From Parelaphostrongylus tenuis (lineage: Eukaryota; Nematoda; Chromadorea; Rhabditida; Metastrongylidae): 64,000 bases of DNA. The stretch lies in contig JAHQIW010000958.1 in the NCBI GenBank assembly GCA_019055375.1, forward strand, positions 1 to 64,000, in the 5' to 3' direction. This document shows, piece by piece, positions 33,130-45,274 of this stretch (the first letter of the stretch is position 1; every line of letters begins with the position of its first letter). Below the pieces are notes generated by a model that saw only the letters and a program-made list of their open reading frames with translations, did not search any database and was not told the origin of the DNA. Both the position numbers and the translations under genes were made by a program.

Positions 33130-35830
33130 CTGAAAACGCCCTTGCAAGGTTAAGTCAGGAATCCAAGGAATATCGATCTGCACAACCGGCAATAAGGTCA
33201 GCCTCACTACCCGTACACTCGGTGTTCCCGTCTATGCCGTCGGGCTGTGAGATAACTGGTGAAAGACCACAAAACCAGGGGATACCATGGATACGAAGTA
33301 TACTCGTGACACCATTGAACCATCTGTTGAATCGCAGTCGAACGTCACGGAGATTGCTTTTTACTCTGTATGTATAATGCAAGAACACTCTTCACTGACG
33401 CCGATCTTCACGCATTTCTTGGAGCAGCAAATCGCATAGAATTTTACGTAATTGCAGTACAAGAAACGAAAACCAAGAAGACCGGCATACGTCAACCAAA
33501 CAAGGGCACACTCGTAGTTTGCGGAGAAAAGGTGCCATCACGAAATGTCAGAGGCATAGGCTTTGTTGTTCACCTGTCCATCACCCATCTCGTCGACTCA
33601 TACGAAATCCTTACCCCTCGCCTAGCTATTCTTCGACTCCAACTAAAGCGTAATACTAGAATTACTGTTATTCAACTGTTATTCACCACCTGTCGCAGCT
33701 GATGAACACGAACTCGACGCTTTTTAACAACAGTTGGAAGAAGTTATCCGCAATGAGAAGGCATATTACAAATTCGTTGTCGGAGACTTCAATGCCAGAT
33801 TAAGAATGACTAGCGAGAGCGAGTAGAGGATTGGAAAATATAGATTAGGAGAAAGTAACGAAAATGGAAACCGTCTCGCTGAATTCCTGTATGCGGCACG
33901 TCTCTTCCACGGAAATTCACTTTTCTAGAAGACAGAACACCGTCGTTGGAAATGGCAGTCACCTAACAGCGCGACGCATGCGGAAATCGACCATATGCTT
34001 ACCAACAGGAGATGGTGCCTGCTCGACAGAACCGTAGTGACATCATTCTGTACTTGGTCCGATCACCGCCTTCTTCAAGCAAAATACGATTCAACCGCAG
34101 GGTGGAAAAGAATTCATGTCATCGTTCGAGAGGTTGTCGTCAAACCGTCTACGACGAGAACATTCTAGACGAAATCTTAACCAACCACGACTGGGAGATT
34201 TAGGATGATCCGATCGAAGACCACGAGCTGCTTGTCGAAAGACTAAAAAAGTGCGCCAACTTAGCTTCACTTGCTCAACTCAGGAGAGCCGATCACATCT
34301 CCTCCACCACGAAGGAGTTGCTCGTAAGCAAAGGAAGCCGAAGCTTGATTCAAATGCCACACATTCAGCTCGGTTGATATCAAAACCAGCTGCAGAAGAG
34401 CTTCGCAGGAGGATCTACATCGGTACCGACAGAAGAAACTCTTAGAAGCAGCACAAGAAAGATCTAGTCTGAAGAAGTGCCGTCGGAATCTGTGTGATTA
34501 TAGTGTTTCGCTGTCAGCGTTGATGAACGAAGATGGGATCACGAGAACTTCCAACCACGATATGGAATTGATAACGGAAAAACTCTACACCAATCTTTTC
34601 CGTTCCACCATCCCCGTCTCGCACCCCATAATCCCCAGTGGAGAAAAACCACCTAGGATTCTCCCTTCCGAAGTTCGAGTCGTGATGGGAAACATGAAAA
34701 AGGCACAGATCCAGGACCCGATGACATCTCTTCCAATTTGCTGCGAGCCGGAGGCCATAATTTATATGTACTTCTCGCGGCACATATGGCATCTTACCTT
34801 CAAGAAGAAAAAATTCCAGATCAGTTGGAGGACGTCGCGCACAGTCATCATTCACAAAAAGGGTGACCAAAGGGATCTTTGCAACTATCATCCAATCTGC
34901 TTGTCAAGCATACTTTACAAGCTTTTTACGAAGATCATCCTTCTGTGCATATCAAGAACATTGGATGAGGCGCAACCAATTGAGCAAGCAGGATTTTGAC
35001 AGGGATTTTGCTGCATGGATCACATCCAAACCGTGTCGAGGGCCAAAGAAGTCGGTCGGGAGTACCACCTGCCCTTCATCCTAACTTTCATCGACTATGA
35101 AAAAGCATGTGATGGCGTCGAAACAAACGCAGTCCTATCAGCGATCGTCGATCAAGGAGCAAATCCTTTGTACATAAGAACTTATCAAATCAATATCGGG
35201 AACTGTACCACGAAAGTACAGCTCTTTCATCGACCTCTTACCATACCCATTGGAAAAGGAATTCGACGAGGCGATGCGATATCTTCAAAGCTGCTCACCG
35301 CCGCATTGCAGTGGATAATGAAGTCTCTTGATTGGAACGAGAAGGGCACACGTGTCGATGGAAAATTTCTATCAAACCTTCGTTTTATGGATGACATTGT
35401 TTTATTTCGAAGAGCACTACTGAAGCAAAGACGGTGCTCAAGGAACTTAACGAAGCGGGGAAGAAGATCAGACTACGCATAAATCACATGAAGACCCAGT
35501 TCATGAAAAACCAATGGTGCAATTATGAACATATCAAACTGGAAAAATCTTTAATTACGGAGACCTCCTCGTACGTGTACCTTAGTCGTTCACTGAATAA
35601 GGAGAAAATTATGAAGGATTAACTTGACAGAAGGAAAGCAGCGTGGGCCGCATTTGGGACTTTCAAAGAGGCCACCGACCAAATAATGGACCCCAAATTA
35701 AGCGCTAACCTTTTTGACTCAACAGTCCTCACAGCACTCTGTTATGCAGCGGAGACGTGGGCTGATATTCGACCACGTCAAGACTACTGCGAACAACTCA
35801 CAGAGCACTTGAACGATGTCTTCTGAAAGA
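33130..35830 (+). mobile_element. degraded RTE-type non-LTR retrotransposon
   Basis: Encodes the remains of an apurinic-type endonuclease followed by a reverse transcriptase. Endonuclease marks: QETK near 33455, GDFNA near 33785, AEIDHML near 33985, SDHRLL near 34060. Reverse transcriptase marks: RDLCNYHPICL near 34885, the GF/QGF block interrupted by a stop near 34998, LPFILTFIDYEKA near 35085, and the catalytic box as FMDD near 35390 in place of the usual FADD. Several frameshifts and stops show it is dead. The 3' end is cut off at about 35825 and followed by an A-run. It is homologous to the copy at 3.7-5.3 kb. Confidence 0.88.
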
Positions 35831-37339
35831 AAAAAAAAACCAATCATGTTTATTATTTTTTCACCCGATGTAGTCTGGTGTGGTACGGCTACGTTGCAAA
35901 GAGCAACGTAAATAAATAACATGACGTATAGGATTATTACACGATACTATTCGAAACAAGTTTGCAACAAATTGGAACTGTTTCTCGTGGTCGAATCGTC
36001 TAGAGCTAGATAAGTTCATGAACAAAGACTTTGAGGTTCTTCACTTTTGATGATATGCATTTTCTCTCTGAGATGTAGCATGTCTTTAATTCATGAGCCT
36101 TCTTCTCGAGAATTTTGTAATAGAATAATACTATTGTAAGCAATTATGCAAATTTTTCAAGCGAAAATCTTTGTACTAGTTTTCGATTCTGCAAATTTTT
36201 CAAAATTATTGACATCACTGTTAGACAGAAAGAACAATCAAACTAGATTTTACTCGCTGTATTTTACGATGCACCATCATCTTGACATGTAGCTCTCTGA
36301 GTCATCAAATGACCCCAGTTGGCACCGACGATGTCTCCTCATTAGCACTCGTTGCGACCCTAATTTTCTCATTGTGCTCTGCATGCTTGACACGAACAAG
36401 AGCATAGACGGCTTTTGTGAGGGTTACCCACAATACTACTGTTTTTCGGTGACCGACCGCACCCGTTGTCGGCTCGCTTGTATGTCTATTGAAAGCTGTA
36501 ATTACTCATTACTATTAATTTTGATTTATTCAAGCTAGCATCAACGATATCTCTCCATTCGTTCTGATGGAAATCTAGAACTATTCATTGCAGTAGACTT
36601 GCTCAACGCAAAGCGAAGGGAGATAGAGGGTTTCCGTGTGCGATCCTTATTAGGTACCGCCTTTTGGCAAATGAGGAGCATTCACTTTTTTTTGTAAAGC
36701 AGTCTACAGTTTTTGTTGGATTGTCGAGTTCCTGTGATATAGTGGCGCATATATGTTCTAGGTACGAACTCAAACCGATCCCCTACACTTTTCTGTTGAT
36801 CGGTGGAATGGCTTCTTGATAAATTCACCTTACAACCCGCACGTACGCACCAGGCAAAACCTACACGCTTATTCACGGATGAATGAGTAGAAGACATACA
36901 ATTAACGATGGTATAGTTAACTGTGTTTTTCATGAGTAGTAAAACTGTTTCAAAAAGTTTGTAACTCTAAAAAAAGTTTATTAGCAAAAATTCTCACTAA
37001 CAAAAATGCCATAATCGAATTGGATATTTACGGATTGCGTGACCATTCTATTCAATCTTATCTTCTTTAAGAAGAGCCTTCAAATATCTTAGGAGCACGC
37101 GTTCTTTTCATTTTTGTTGTCTATCTTGCTATTGTCTTTTTTTTTTACTCTTCTATCTCTCGCCTTTTCAAAACCGCGATATCATAAAAAGAACTCTAAA
37201 GCTTATTTTAACGGAATTTTGCCTACTTAATAACAATTTAGAGCAAGAAAGTGATAGATTACTGTTGTGTCATATATCGAGGTATATTCTTATCTTTTTA
37301 TAAGATTTAGGTCAAATCGGTCAGTGGAAACAATTGAAA
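35831..37339. other. intergenic, nothing recognised
   Basis: AT-rich, with short open frames only. Confidence 0.4.
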
Positions 37340-38035
37340 ATTGATCCCTTTGGCTGGGCAAGAACTTTTCATAAGATCGTTAGTAATCTTTGGAACGCTA
37401 AAATCTCTGTCTAGTGCGCTGCGTGGCCGCTCTCTAAGAAGACCCTTTTACAGCGTTGTCAAATTCAAAATAAATTATGCTTTACACCGGCTGCGCAACA
37501 CGATTATTGCTTCGCTGGAAATACGAAAAGCGCATGAACGTATAAAGAAAATTTTTACTATCAGATTAAGACGTTTGATCTGGAGTTTCTTTTAAAACAG
37601 GAACAATTTCTAATTGAATAACAAAAGTTGCGCTACCATGGCTCGCGGAAGGGCCAATTGATCGACAGCCGTTCTGAAACCTGTTGCATATTCCCTAGCC
37701 CGCCACCCCGTAGAATGTCCAAAATACCCATGCCCGCATATGTCAATTCAGTCTCATTTTCCCTACCGCACTTCACAAAAACGGTCTTCCCAGAATTTAA
37801 GTATAGAGTTTAAATCTTTAAATCTTGCGTTATGGAATGGTTACAAATAGTCTGGAGAAAGAGCTTTATCTTGCGAAAAAAAGGCGTGTGTGTAATACAG
37901 TTATTCTCCTTCCACTGAAGCGCTATAATAAGGATTTTTTCAAAATTAGCTGCCTACCGCATTATTCAGAGATTTATGCTTTCGAATGATTGCTAAGACT
38001 CTTATGAAAAGTTCTTGTATAGCGAAAGGGATCGC
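37340..38035. mobile_element. TIR element, GATCCCTTTCGCT family, intact ends
   Basis: About 695 bp with terminal inverted repeats of about 75 bp. The left end reads GATCCCTTTGGCTGGGCAAG and the right end, inverted, GATCCCTTTCGCTATACAAG; both go on into AACTTTTCATAAGA. There is no transposase, so it is a non-autonomous DNA element. Related copies are at 1205-1912 and 27783-28100. Confidence 0.75.
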
Positions 38036-38174
38036 TTCTTCTTTTGCTTTCTTCTAACCAAGAAGAACCTAAAAATTTACCTAGTTCCTATCGTATGGGT
38101 TGGGAGGTAACTTATGGTGAACTACACATATTATACCTTCATTTCGAGTGTTCTATTAAGACCACCCTCAAATT

Positions 38175-38690
38175 TCAATAGATCTCTTCATTATTATTTA
38201 AGCCAACATGTCATGTGATCTGGTAAATGGACTCTTGTACAGAGCGATTCACGTGGTTCGACCTTACAGTCTTGTCACGTGTAGCACCCGTCGTCTTACA
38301 ATCTTTTTTAGCCAATCCTCTGTGTGTGCTCCAGTCCTCACACTTAGAGGTATCGAAGACGAACGCTTTACACTGTAAGTCAAGTGAAAATATCACCGAG
38401 TCCACAGTACTGTACACTCCATTGCTCTTTGATTGGTAATGTTATCATACTATAACATTATTTCGACACTGAATTCGCTGATATTTTCACTTGACTTACA
38501 GTGCAAAGCGCTCGTCTTCGATACTTCTTAGTGTGGGGACCGGAGCACCCACAGAGGATTGGCTAAAAGAAGATTGAAAGACGAAGGGTTCAGCTCGACT
38601 GACGAGACTGTAAAGTCGAAACGCGTGTATGGGGGCTGTACAAGAGCCCATTTACCAGACCACATGACATGTTAGCTCAAATAATAAGAA
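38175..38690. mobile_element. foldback element, GAGCCACGCATGTCAG family, diverged copy
   Basis: Ends are TAAGCCAACATGTCATGTG and its inverse. Inside are inverted pairs around TCGTCTTCGATACT and the CACTGTAAGTCAAGTG block. It is more diverged than the 13.9- and 19.7-kb copies but keeps their order of motifs. Confidence 0.7.
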
Positions 38691-38893
38691 GAAATGTATA
38701 AATTACATACTTATAGAGAAATCGGATCAATTTCGTTTTTCACACTTCTATCCATATTACTGCAACTAGTCTCTTTTATACGTAGTCTTATGCTACTATA
38801 CATTTTTTCAATAAATAAAAAAATGTGGATTATTGATGGAAAAAGTAGAAAACATTTTTAATTGACTGCCACATTGTTATGATGTCTTAATAT

Positions 38894-39088
38894 GCTCAAT
38901 AATGTAGAATGGTGTGCAAAAACGATTGCGTCAGCCGTGATTCCAACCCAGATCTCATTCTTCTCGGAGCTTATGCCGGTGCGTCGGTAATGCAACGGTT
39001 AGCATACACTCCTGGAAAGAATGAGACCTGGGTTCAAGTCCCGGCTGACGCAAACATTTTCGCACACCACTCTACATTATTCGGTATA
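38894..39088. mobile_element. tRNA-armed palindrome, type 1
   Basis: The right arm is a full tRNA-like unit: GGTGCGTCGGTAATGCAAC at the 5' side, GGGTTCAAGTCCCGGC B-box arm, and CTGACGC closing an acceptor-like stem. The left arm is diverged. Termini are CTCAATAATGTAGAATGG and inverse. Confidence 0.76.
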
Positions 39089-39504
39089 TGGAAAAAAGTA
39101 TTAAAACGATTAAGAATGAAGCATTCGCGATAACAAGGTCAGCGTCAACAAAGTCATCAATGTTTGTTAACCTTGCAGTAATCCGCCGTGCATTTGCATT
39201 AAGCTTGCGATTTCACCCATAAACGGGCAGGTTTCTTCTCTGTTGATCTTGACAATATTCAATAGACATATTTTGAAAACCGTTTATCATCCAACCTCGG
39301 AGTGAATAAGGAATATTTTCCTGAATTATTTATCTGCCACAATTCTGAAATTTTAAAGAACAAAGAAATATTTTGATAACCCATAGGTGAATAAATAATC
39401 AAGAAAGGAATTTGGCTATAGGTACAGTGGTAATACTTATGTAGATTAGTCCTTCGTTAGTCACCCAAAAGGAAGTTGTTCAGATTATTCTGCATAGGTG
39501 CAGA

Positions 39505-39950
39505 ACCGACGGCTGGTGCACATCAGTGGCAGAACAGGGTCTTCTTGGGTAATGCGTGGAGTCCCGGAAACGGTAACCACAATTTCGAAGCTTACTTGAA
39601 ACCTGCGAGTTTTGCTTATATCTCAGCATTTGCATGACTGCATTTCATATCATACTCTGCCATAGAAACAGAATAGGCAATAAATAAAATATTACGTTGT
39701 GATTAAGACCATTATTTAGGCTTAATCGGATTTAGTAGCTTGAGTAGCAGTCTGCACTCTCCTGATCTTTCTAATTGACGGGTGAATCTAGCAGAGGGTT
39801 AAAACATGACGAAAAGAAAGTTAGTACAAGGATAGTGTAGTTGATAATATGTGAGACTCCAGAAAGGTAATCCCTGGTTCGAAGAGCACCTGGGCTTTTT
39901 AGTTTTGCTTTAATCTCAGTACTTCTGTAACTGTCCTTATTAAATTTCGA
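39505..39950 (+). repeat. third repeat family, two arms in tandem
   Basis: The first unit (39505-39690) ends GCATGACTGCATTTCATATC then AGAATAGGCAATAAA; the second (39825-39950) is similar but diverged, with CCTGGTTCGAAGAGCACC. Confidence 0.5.
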
Positions 39951-40029
39951 ATGTTAAAATTTCTGCAGATGTTTATCAATGGGAAGTTGATCAGTGTAAA
40001 AACAGCGATAATTTTGAAGCTCACGAAGA

Positions 40030-40138
40030 AACAATTAAGTTACAAATCGTTAGCACGTGCCTCAGGGAAGGTAGATTACGGGTTCGATTCCCGCCTGTCG
40101 TTCAAGGTTTTGCATACCACTCGACATTATTGCATATA
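40030..40138 (+). mobile_element. tRNA-like arm, type 2, right arm only
   Basis: A good B-box arm, CGGGTTCGATTCCCGCC, followed by TTTTGCATACCACTCGACAT. The A-box half is degraded. Confidence 0.68.
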
Positions 40139-42529
40139 AATTTGTTACATCATATCTCTGCTATGGCGGTCAAACAAAACGAGTTCCAGTCACTTAAGCA
40201 ACAAAGTCATTGAAACTCGATGATTCCCTAAAAAGATTAGCTCAGATGGAAACTTCGGACAGTGGTAGTAACAGATTCTGTGCTATTCAAGCAGGTGAAG
40301 CAGACGAAATATTTTTCGACTCGTGTTCGGTCAACTAGAGAGGTTGTTGAGTTTCCTGTGCCAAACCAACTTGTGGTATCGAAACTCACTCAACCCCTAT
40401 CTAACTCTGAATTTACGTTTTCGATTACGATCGATAGGGCTTTTTTCGCGTCCGTTAATGACGATGACGATGATGGTGGGTGGTGGTAGTAGTGATGATG
40501 GTGAACTTGTCTTTTGACCGTACTGTTGGCCTGAGTTCCTATATTGTTGTACCTTTCCGTGCCTGTCGACTCCTACGCATACCGCGTTCGTGCTGACTAG
40601 ATAATCTCTCCGAACATCCAGTTCAATGCACTCTGAGAAGAGTACGAGTGTCCTTAGAACGCTGAGCTTGTAGCCAGTTCAGTTAGCTATGTACTATTGA
40701 AAGCTGTTGGAATTTTTGGTTTTCGTTATAGCCAGTGTTTCAGATCAAATAAGGAACACCGCAATGAATTTTTTTATGAGCTTTTATAAGCAGTGATTTC
40801 AGTGATCGCGTATGGTATAACATCATTTGAGCTTGGTTTTAGCTGTTCCTTTTTATATCTTTTTCATTAAAGTACTATAAAGAGTGTCATGAGTGGTGCA
40901 ACTGAATAGGCTTGCTAAAATCTGATGGGTGACAGGCCATCCCTTAATAGGGAACAACGGCTCATTGCATTTCAGTGTGGATAAAGAAGTTGGAAATGTT
41001 TGAATAGCTTCTATGCTCACTAACATGACAACCTTATTTTTTCCCTACATTCAGAAATGTTTCAAACTTTTGCAAAAAAAATTGTCGGAGGTTTTGGTTT
41101 ACCACTTACGAAGACGCTCTTCAATTTTATTGCAAGTTCACAGAATATCAATCTATGAAAGACTCGATAAACTGCAATGATTTTATTTATGGAAGCCCTA
41201 TCACATCTAAGCAGGAAAAGTTGATTAGTGTGCTCCTTTATGAGGATACTTTGCAGTTTAGAGTTAAATAACCGGACTGTAAATGATTTTGCTTAACCCT
41301 TTCGGGATGGAGTGTACCACTGATGGTACATACGAATTTTCGTGATTTTCTCGTCAACTATGGACTTCTCGTTAAACTTTGAATAGCCACTTGATAGCTA
41401 GAAAAATTGCGGTTCTGGTGGTATTTTTGGCTTTTGAAAATGTTTTTTCATTGTGTTATAGCACGAAGAGAAAATCGAGTTTTTCTCTACGGAGTGTACA
41501 GTGTGATTTGCACTCGTTTTCACATGGTCTTTTCACACAGCAAAGGTTTTCCACCAAAGTTTCACTTATCATTCATAGCTTGAGAAATGATGATTGTGAA
41601 CGTATACTTATTTTTAGAAGTGAATCACAAATGTAGGTTTTTTAAACGCTGTAAAAACGATAAATAAAAACTGCGTTTCGCTTCCTAAATCCTTTGCGTG
41701 CTTCGCTATCGTTCATGCCTGGCCTTACAGTTGGGTTTTGATAATCGTTCGATAGTTCGAAAAATGTAGATTTCAAAAACTAATTTGGCTTTTTCAAACT
41801 GATATTTTATTACCCTGAAGCAAGGGAATTGAGATTAGATCTCACACTCTGAGTGAACATCTAAACTTCTAAAGTTCCCAGTGGGTGTTTTGGTGATTGT
41901 ATAGTGAAATTCGTACCTTAGAGGCAAGTTATGATCAAAAAGAATGATATGTTACTAAAGGCCTTCTATAAAAGTCTCTTTTCGTAAAAAGAAAGTCCAC
42001 GTGTTGTGAAATTTCCCACTTTTGAATACCCCTTAGTAACATCAAGGAGAAATTAACGCATCTTCAGTTCTTGCTTCCTATTTTTTGACGATATGCAATA
42101 GTGTAAAACCGAAACGAATTTTTTTCGATTTATGAGTTTTTCAAGAAGCTCATGTGGTGTGTATTTTAGTACGCAGTGGAATAGGCTTTCGTAAAGCCCA
42201 CAGTCATCAATTTGTAGAGTACTTCTCTGGAGAAATTGCATGTTCTCAACCAAAATTTTTGAAACCTTTCACTGATGTTGTTGGTCTTTTGTTTGAAAAA
42301 TTTATTCAACAAACAATAAATTATACAACAATTGTCGATCATAGCAGTTCACCCTAAATATCAGTACCGGTCAACATTTACCCGCGTTCCATAGAAGTTT
42401 GCTTGTAGCATTCAACAAATTATGCGTTCTAAAACAACAAACATCAAATCCTAAAATAATCAGTTCTCGGTTCATAAATGTTTCAGTATTATACGACATG
42501 ATTCGAGCTAAATTATACAACTTGTCGAG
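40139..42529. other. intergenic, mostly unassigned
   Basis: Contains a GATGATGG-type short simple repeat (40458-40500), the piggyBac-like terminus at 41283, and no supported gene. Confidence 0.4.
41283..41310 (+). repeat. piggyBac-like terminus, TTAACCCTTTCGGGA
   Basis: The sequence TTAACCCTTTCGGGATGG has the TTAA target plus CCCTTT start typical of piggyBac ends. It may be the distal end of the transposase relic 1.2 kb away or a solo terminus. I found no matching opposite end. Confidence 0.4.
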
Positions 42530-43590
42530 CCAAAACGCCTACAACACATCTGCAATGAATAGTTTTGAAACAAGGTAAACAAATATGCTGCTTACTTCGA
42601 CTGTACTCGTGCTTACTCTTTAAGCTTTGTTTCGAGCATAAGCAGTATTTACACGCATTACCAATTTCTATAACATCCAATACAACGTCCGCGACGTGGC
42701 AAAGTGACTCCGAGAATACACCTGGGTATTGGCTGTGGAACGACATGATCATGTAAGTATTTGAGATAAACATCCATCATGAAATCGGTGAACGAAATTT
42801 TTTCCACGCAGCCCTTGTAGATTATCCACGCGTTCATCAGGCACATATGCGTTACCAGGTGGAAGAACAGGCGGATGTACCTGAACTGTGAAATTAGATA
42901 TTGCGAAGCAATATCGCAGCAAAATGCACTTACCATTTCACAAGTCTTCCTGGTGTATGAGCAATAGGCAGTTATTTGGTCCGTGAATTCGACGAGATAC
43001 TTGTGCTTGTTGCAATCCTTCACGACCTCATACTCCTGAGAATGGTTTTCTAAAAGACGAATGGCTGCTCCAATAATTTACCAGGTGTGGTAGCTTCATA
43101 AAACTCATTTGCATACACAGAGCTATGAATGTCTTCATTTCTTCCACAGTGATATCCTCCCAATCGACGTTCTTTTGAGTGCCATAGGTATTTATTTGCT
43201 CTACAATCAACTCTCAAAGATTGGTCATGAGCAGTGCGTAGAAATGAGCTGGCTGTCGGCACCGCGGTTACAATACTGTGTTGGACACCTGCCGCTTGGT
43301 CACAAAAGCGCAGAACGTTGGGTGACTGCACATTGATGGTCCAATTACCAACTACAATGTCAACTTTCAAAAGAGCTCTTTGTCTATCGTCAGTTCCGTT
43401 ACAGTCATCCTCAGAACCTTGTGGAATGTGCACGTTTTTGTCCATGATCGAGTCTGATTCGTTACCAGTATACTCGTCAGCGCTTACAGCCAAGCCTGGG
43501 AGCATGGTTTCCAATTCCTCATCTTCGAAAGCTTCTCAGTCTTCTTCTCATGAGGCTTCCCCATCTTTTTCTCTTGACATGACATCGCTG
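42530..43590 (-). mobile_element. piggyBac-type transposase relic lacking the catalytic core
   Basis: Minus-strand fragments in several frames. From high to low: an acidic N-terminal stretch (ADEYTGNESDS near 43470), the conserved ITVEEMKTFIALCM and LVNYWSSHSSFRKP blocks (43170-43050), then directly the C-terminal block VEFTDQITAYCSYTRKT and MCLMNAWIIYK (42990-42820), and a final cysteine-rich zinc-binding segment with CKYC and CLPCFKTIHC (42660-42560). In piggyBac proteins the three catalytic aspartates lie between the second and third blocks; that region is missing, so this copy cannot act. Frame changes at about 43200, 43025 and 42780 confirm decay. Confidence 0.8.
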
Positions 43591-45069
43591 AAAGGTAAGC
43601 TCTTGAATGTTTGCAAGCAACATAATAAGTTATAGTTGTAATGAGTAATATCGAACTAGTAATGTAATGGAGTAATATCGAACTCATATCGATAGTAAGA
43701 TGAAGCAGCTTTACAATATCCTCCAAAAAAAATTAACATCAATAAACGGTGGCTTTACAAAATTCTCCTTGCAAACGGATCCACTTTCTCACAGTAACCT
43801 AGAAAATAGACATAATTATACGCTGTACAATTACATTACCAAGAATATGCAATGGCTAGTAAAGCTCGTAGCTAATATTAAATTATCATACTTTGTTAAC
43901 TTTATACAGCAGCTAATCCAACGCATTGTCGAAGTATCAGGCTTCGATTGTCAGGAAGGAATAGATCTCTGCACCTAGACTATAAATAAAGCTTGGATTT
44001 TCTGAAACAATGATAAAATGGGCAGCCTGCTATACTTACTAGTTCTCCTGAATACGATAACCTCTCTTGCACAGAAAACTTTTGTAATCCATATGTTTTC
44101 ATTCTCCTCATGTGCTTTATCCTATAAATTATTAGGAATGATCGATTCCCTGCTATAACTTAGTTATGGTAAGAATTATCGATGACCTGGCATCGCATGC
44201 ATTGTGCAGCGGCTTCTTTTAACATGCTGTTCATTGTTTTCCAATTTGCAGTCACTATTATAACTCTAAATTGTTGTTTATAATAAAATATGTTAAAATT
44301 GATTGATTTGCACCATAATATTCTGTGCACATTTTATTACGGTTAACAGAGTACCAACATCAGTGTGATTGCGTACTAATAGAGAGCTTTTCTTTACAAA
44401 CATAAACGTTATATTTGCATTAAAAGCGTATGATTGTGTGGAGGAAATCTTGAAATATTTAACTATTACAAGAACGCCGGACTTTTATCCAAAACGACCA
44501 AAAAACACTAATCAAATACCAAAAATCGCCGATTTGTACTGCGTGTGGCTATTACGACTGGTGGTCCCGAGAGTGTTAGTATTCATAGGTCGTCGTGGCC
44601 GTAGAAACTGAACAGAATGTTGTACCATGGAAGATTACTCTTTATTTATGAAGACTAATCACGGCAATAGTGATGTGAAACCCGTGTCATAACGCAGAAA
44701 TAACAATAATAGTCATTTAACCACAAGAGTGCTGAGGTAGCAAAGTTGGAACCTGAAGCGACTTCTGACCGACAACCACTTACACTGTAGACTCACTAAG
44801 CTCCCTTTTCACCGTTTAGGTTCCCTTGCTTTCCTTAAGCGGTTTTTAACCTATTTCAGCGAATGTAAGCGATCACATGTCAACGGGATTGATTTAGAAA
44901 GCACAAATCGACAAAAACCCCACTTATTCGAAACCACAATCTCTAAGTTTGTTTACTGCCCGGTTTTTATTCAGCATTAGGTTTCGGTTTAAACCAACTT
45001 GTCCCTAGATCATTACTGTTGACGGATGTTTGCTATCAACCACATAAAAGATTAGAATACGGCTCGGAA
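43591..45069. other. intergenic, nothing recognised
   Basis: AT-rich flank between the piggyBac relic and the 45-kb gene. TTAA sites are frequent, but no inverted terminus matching 41283 was found. Confidence 0.4.
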
Positions 45070-45240
45070 AAATGCAGAGCGATGCTTAAGACGGTGTGGT
45101 GGAAACTTCGTCAGCCTTCGAAAGGATGATTGCGGCCTCGCACCCATTTTAACTTTAAAGTATTGCTCTTATCTCAGCCTCTTTTGGTTATATTTCACGA
45201 CATACCTTGCCATGAAAGTGAAAATTAAACACTAAATAAA
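45070..45240 (+). repeat. third repeat family, single arm just upstream of a gene
   Basis: Diverged unit ending TTTTGGTTATATTTCACGAC and CACTAAATAAAG. It lies about 35 bp before the start codon of the 45-50 kb gene, so it may supply part of its promoter. Confidence 0.5.
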
Positions 45241-45274
45241 GTTTGGAATGTTTGCAATGATTGGCAGTCAAACA

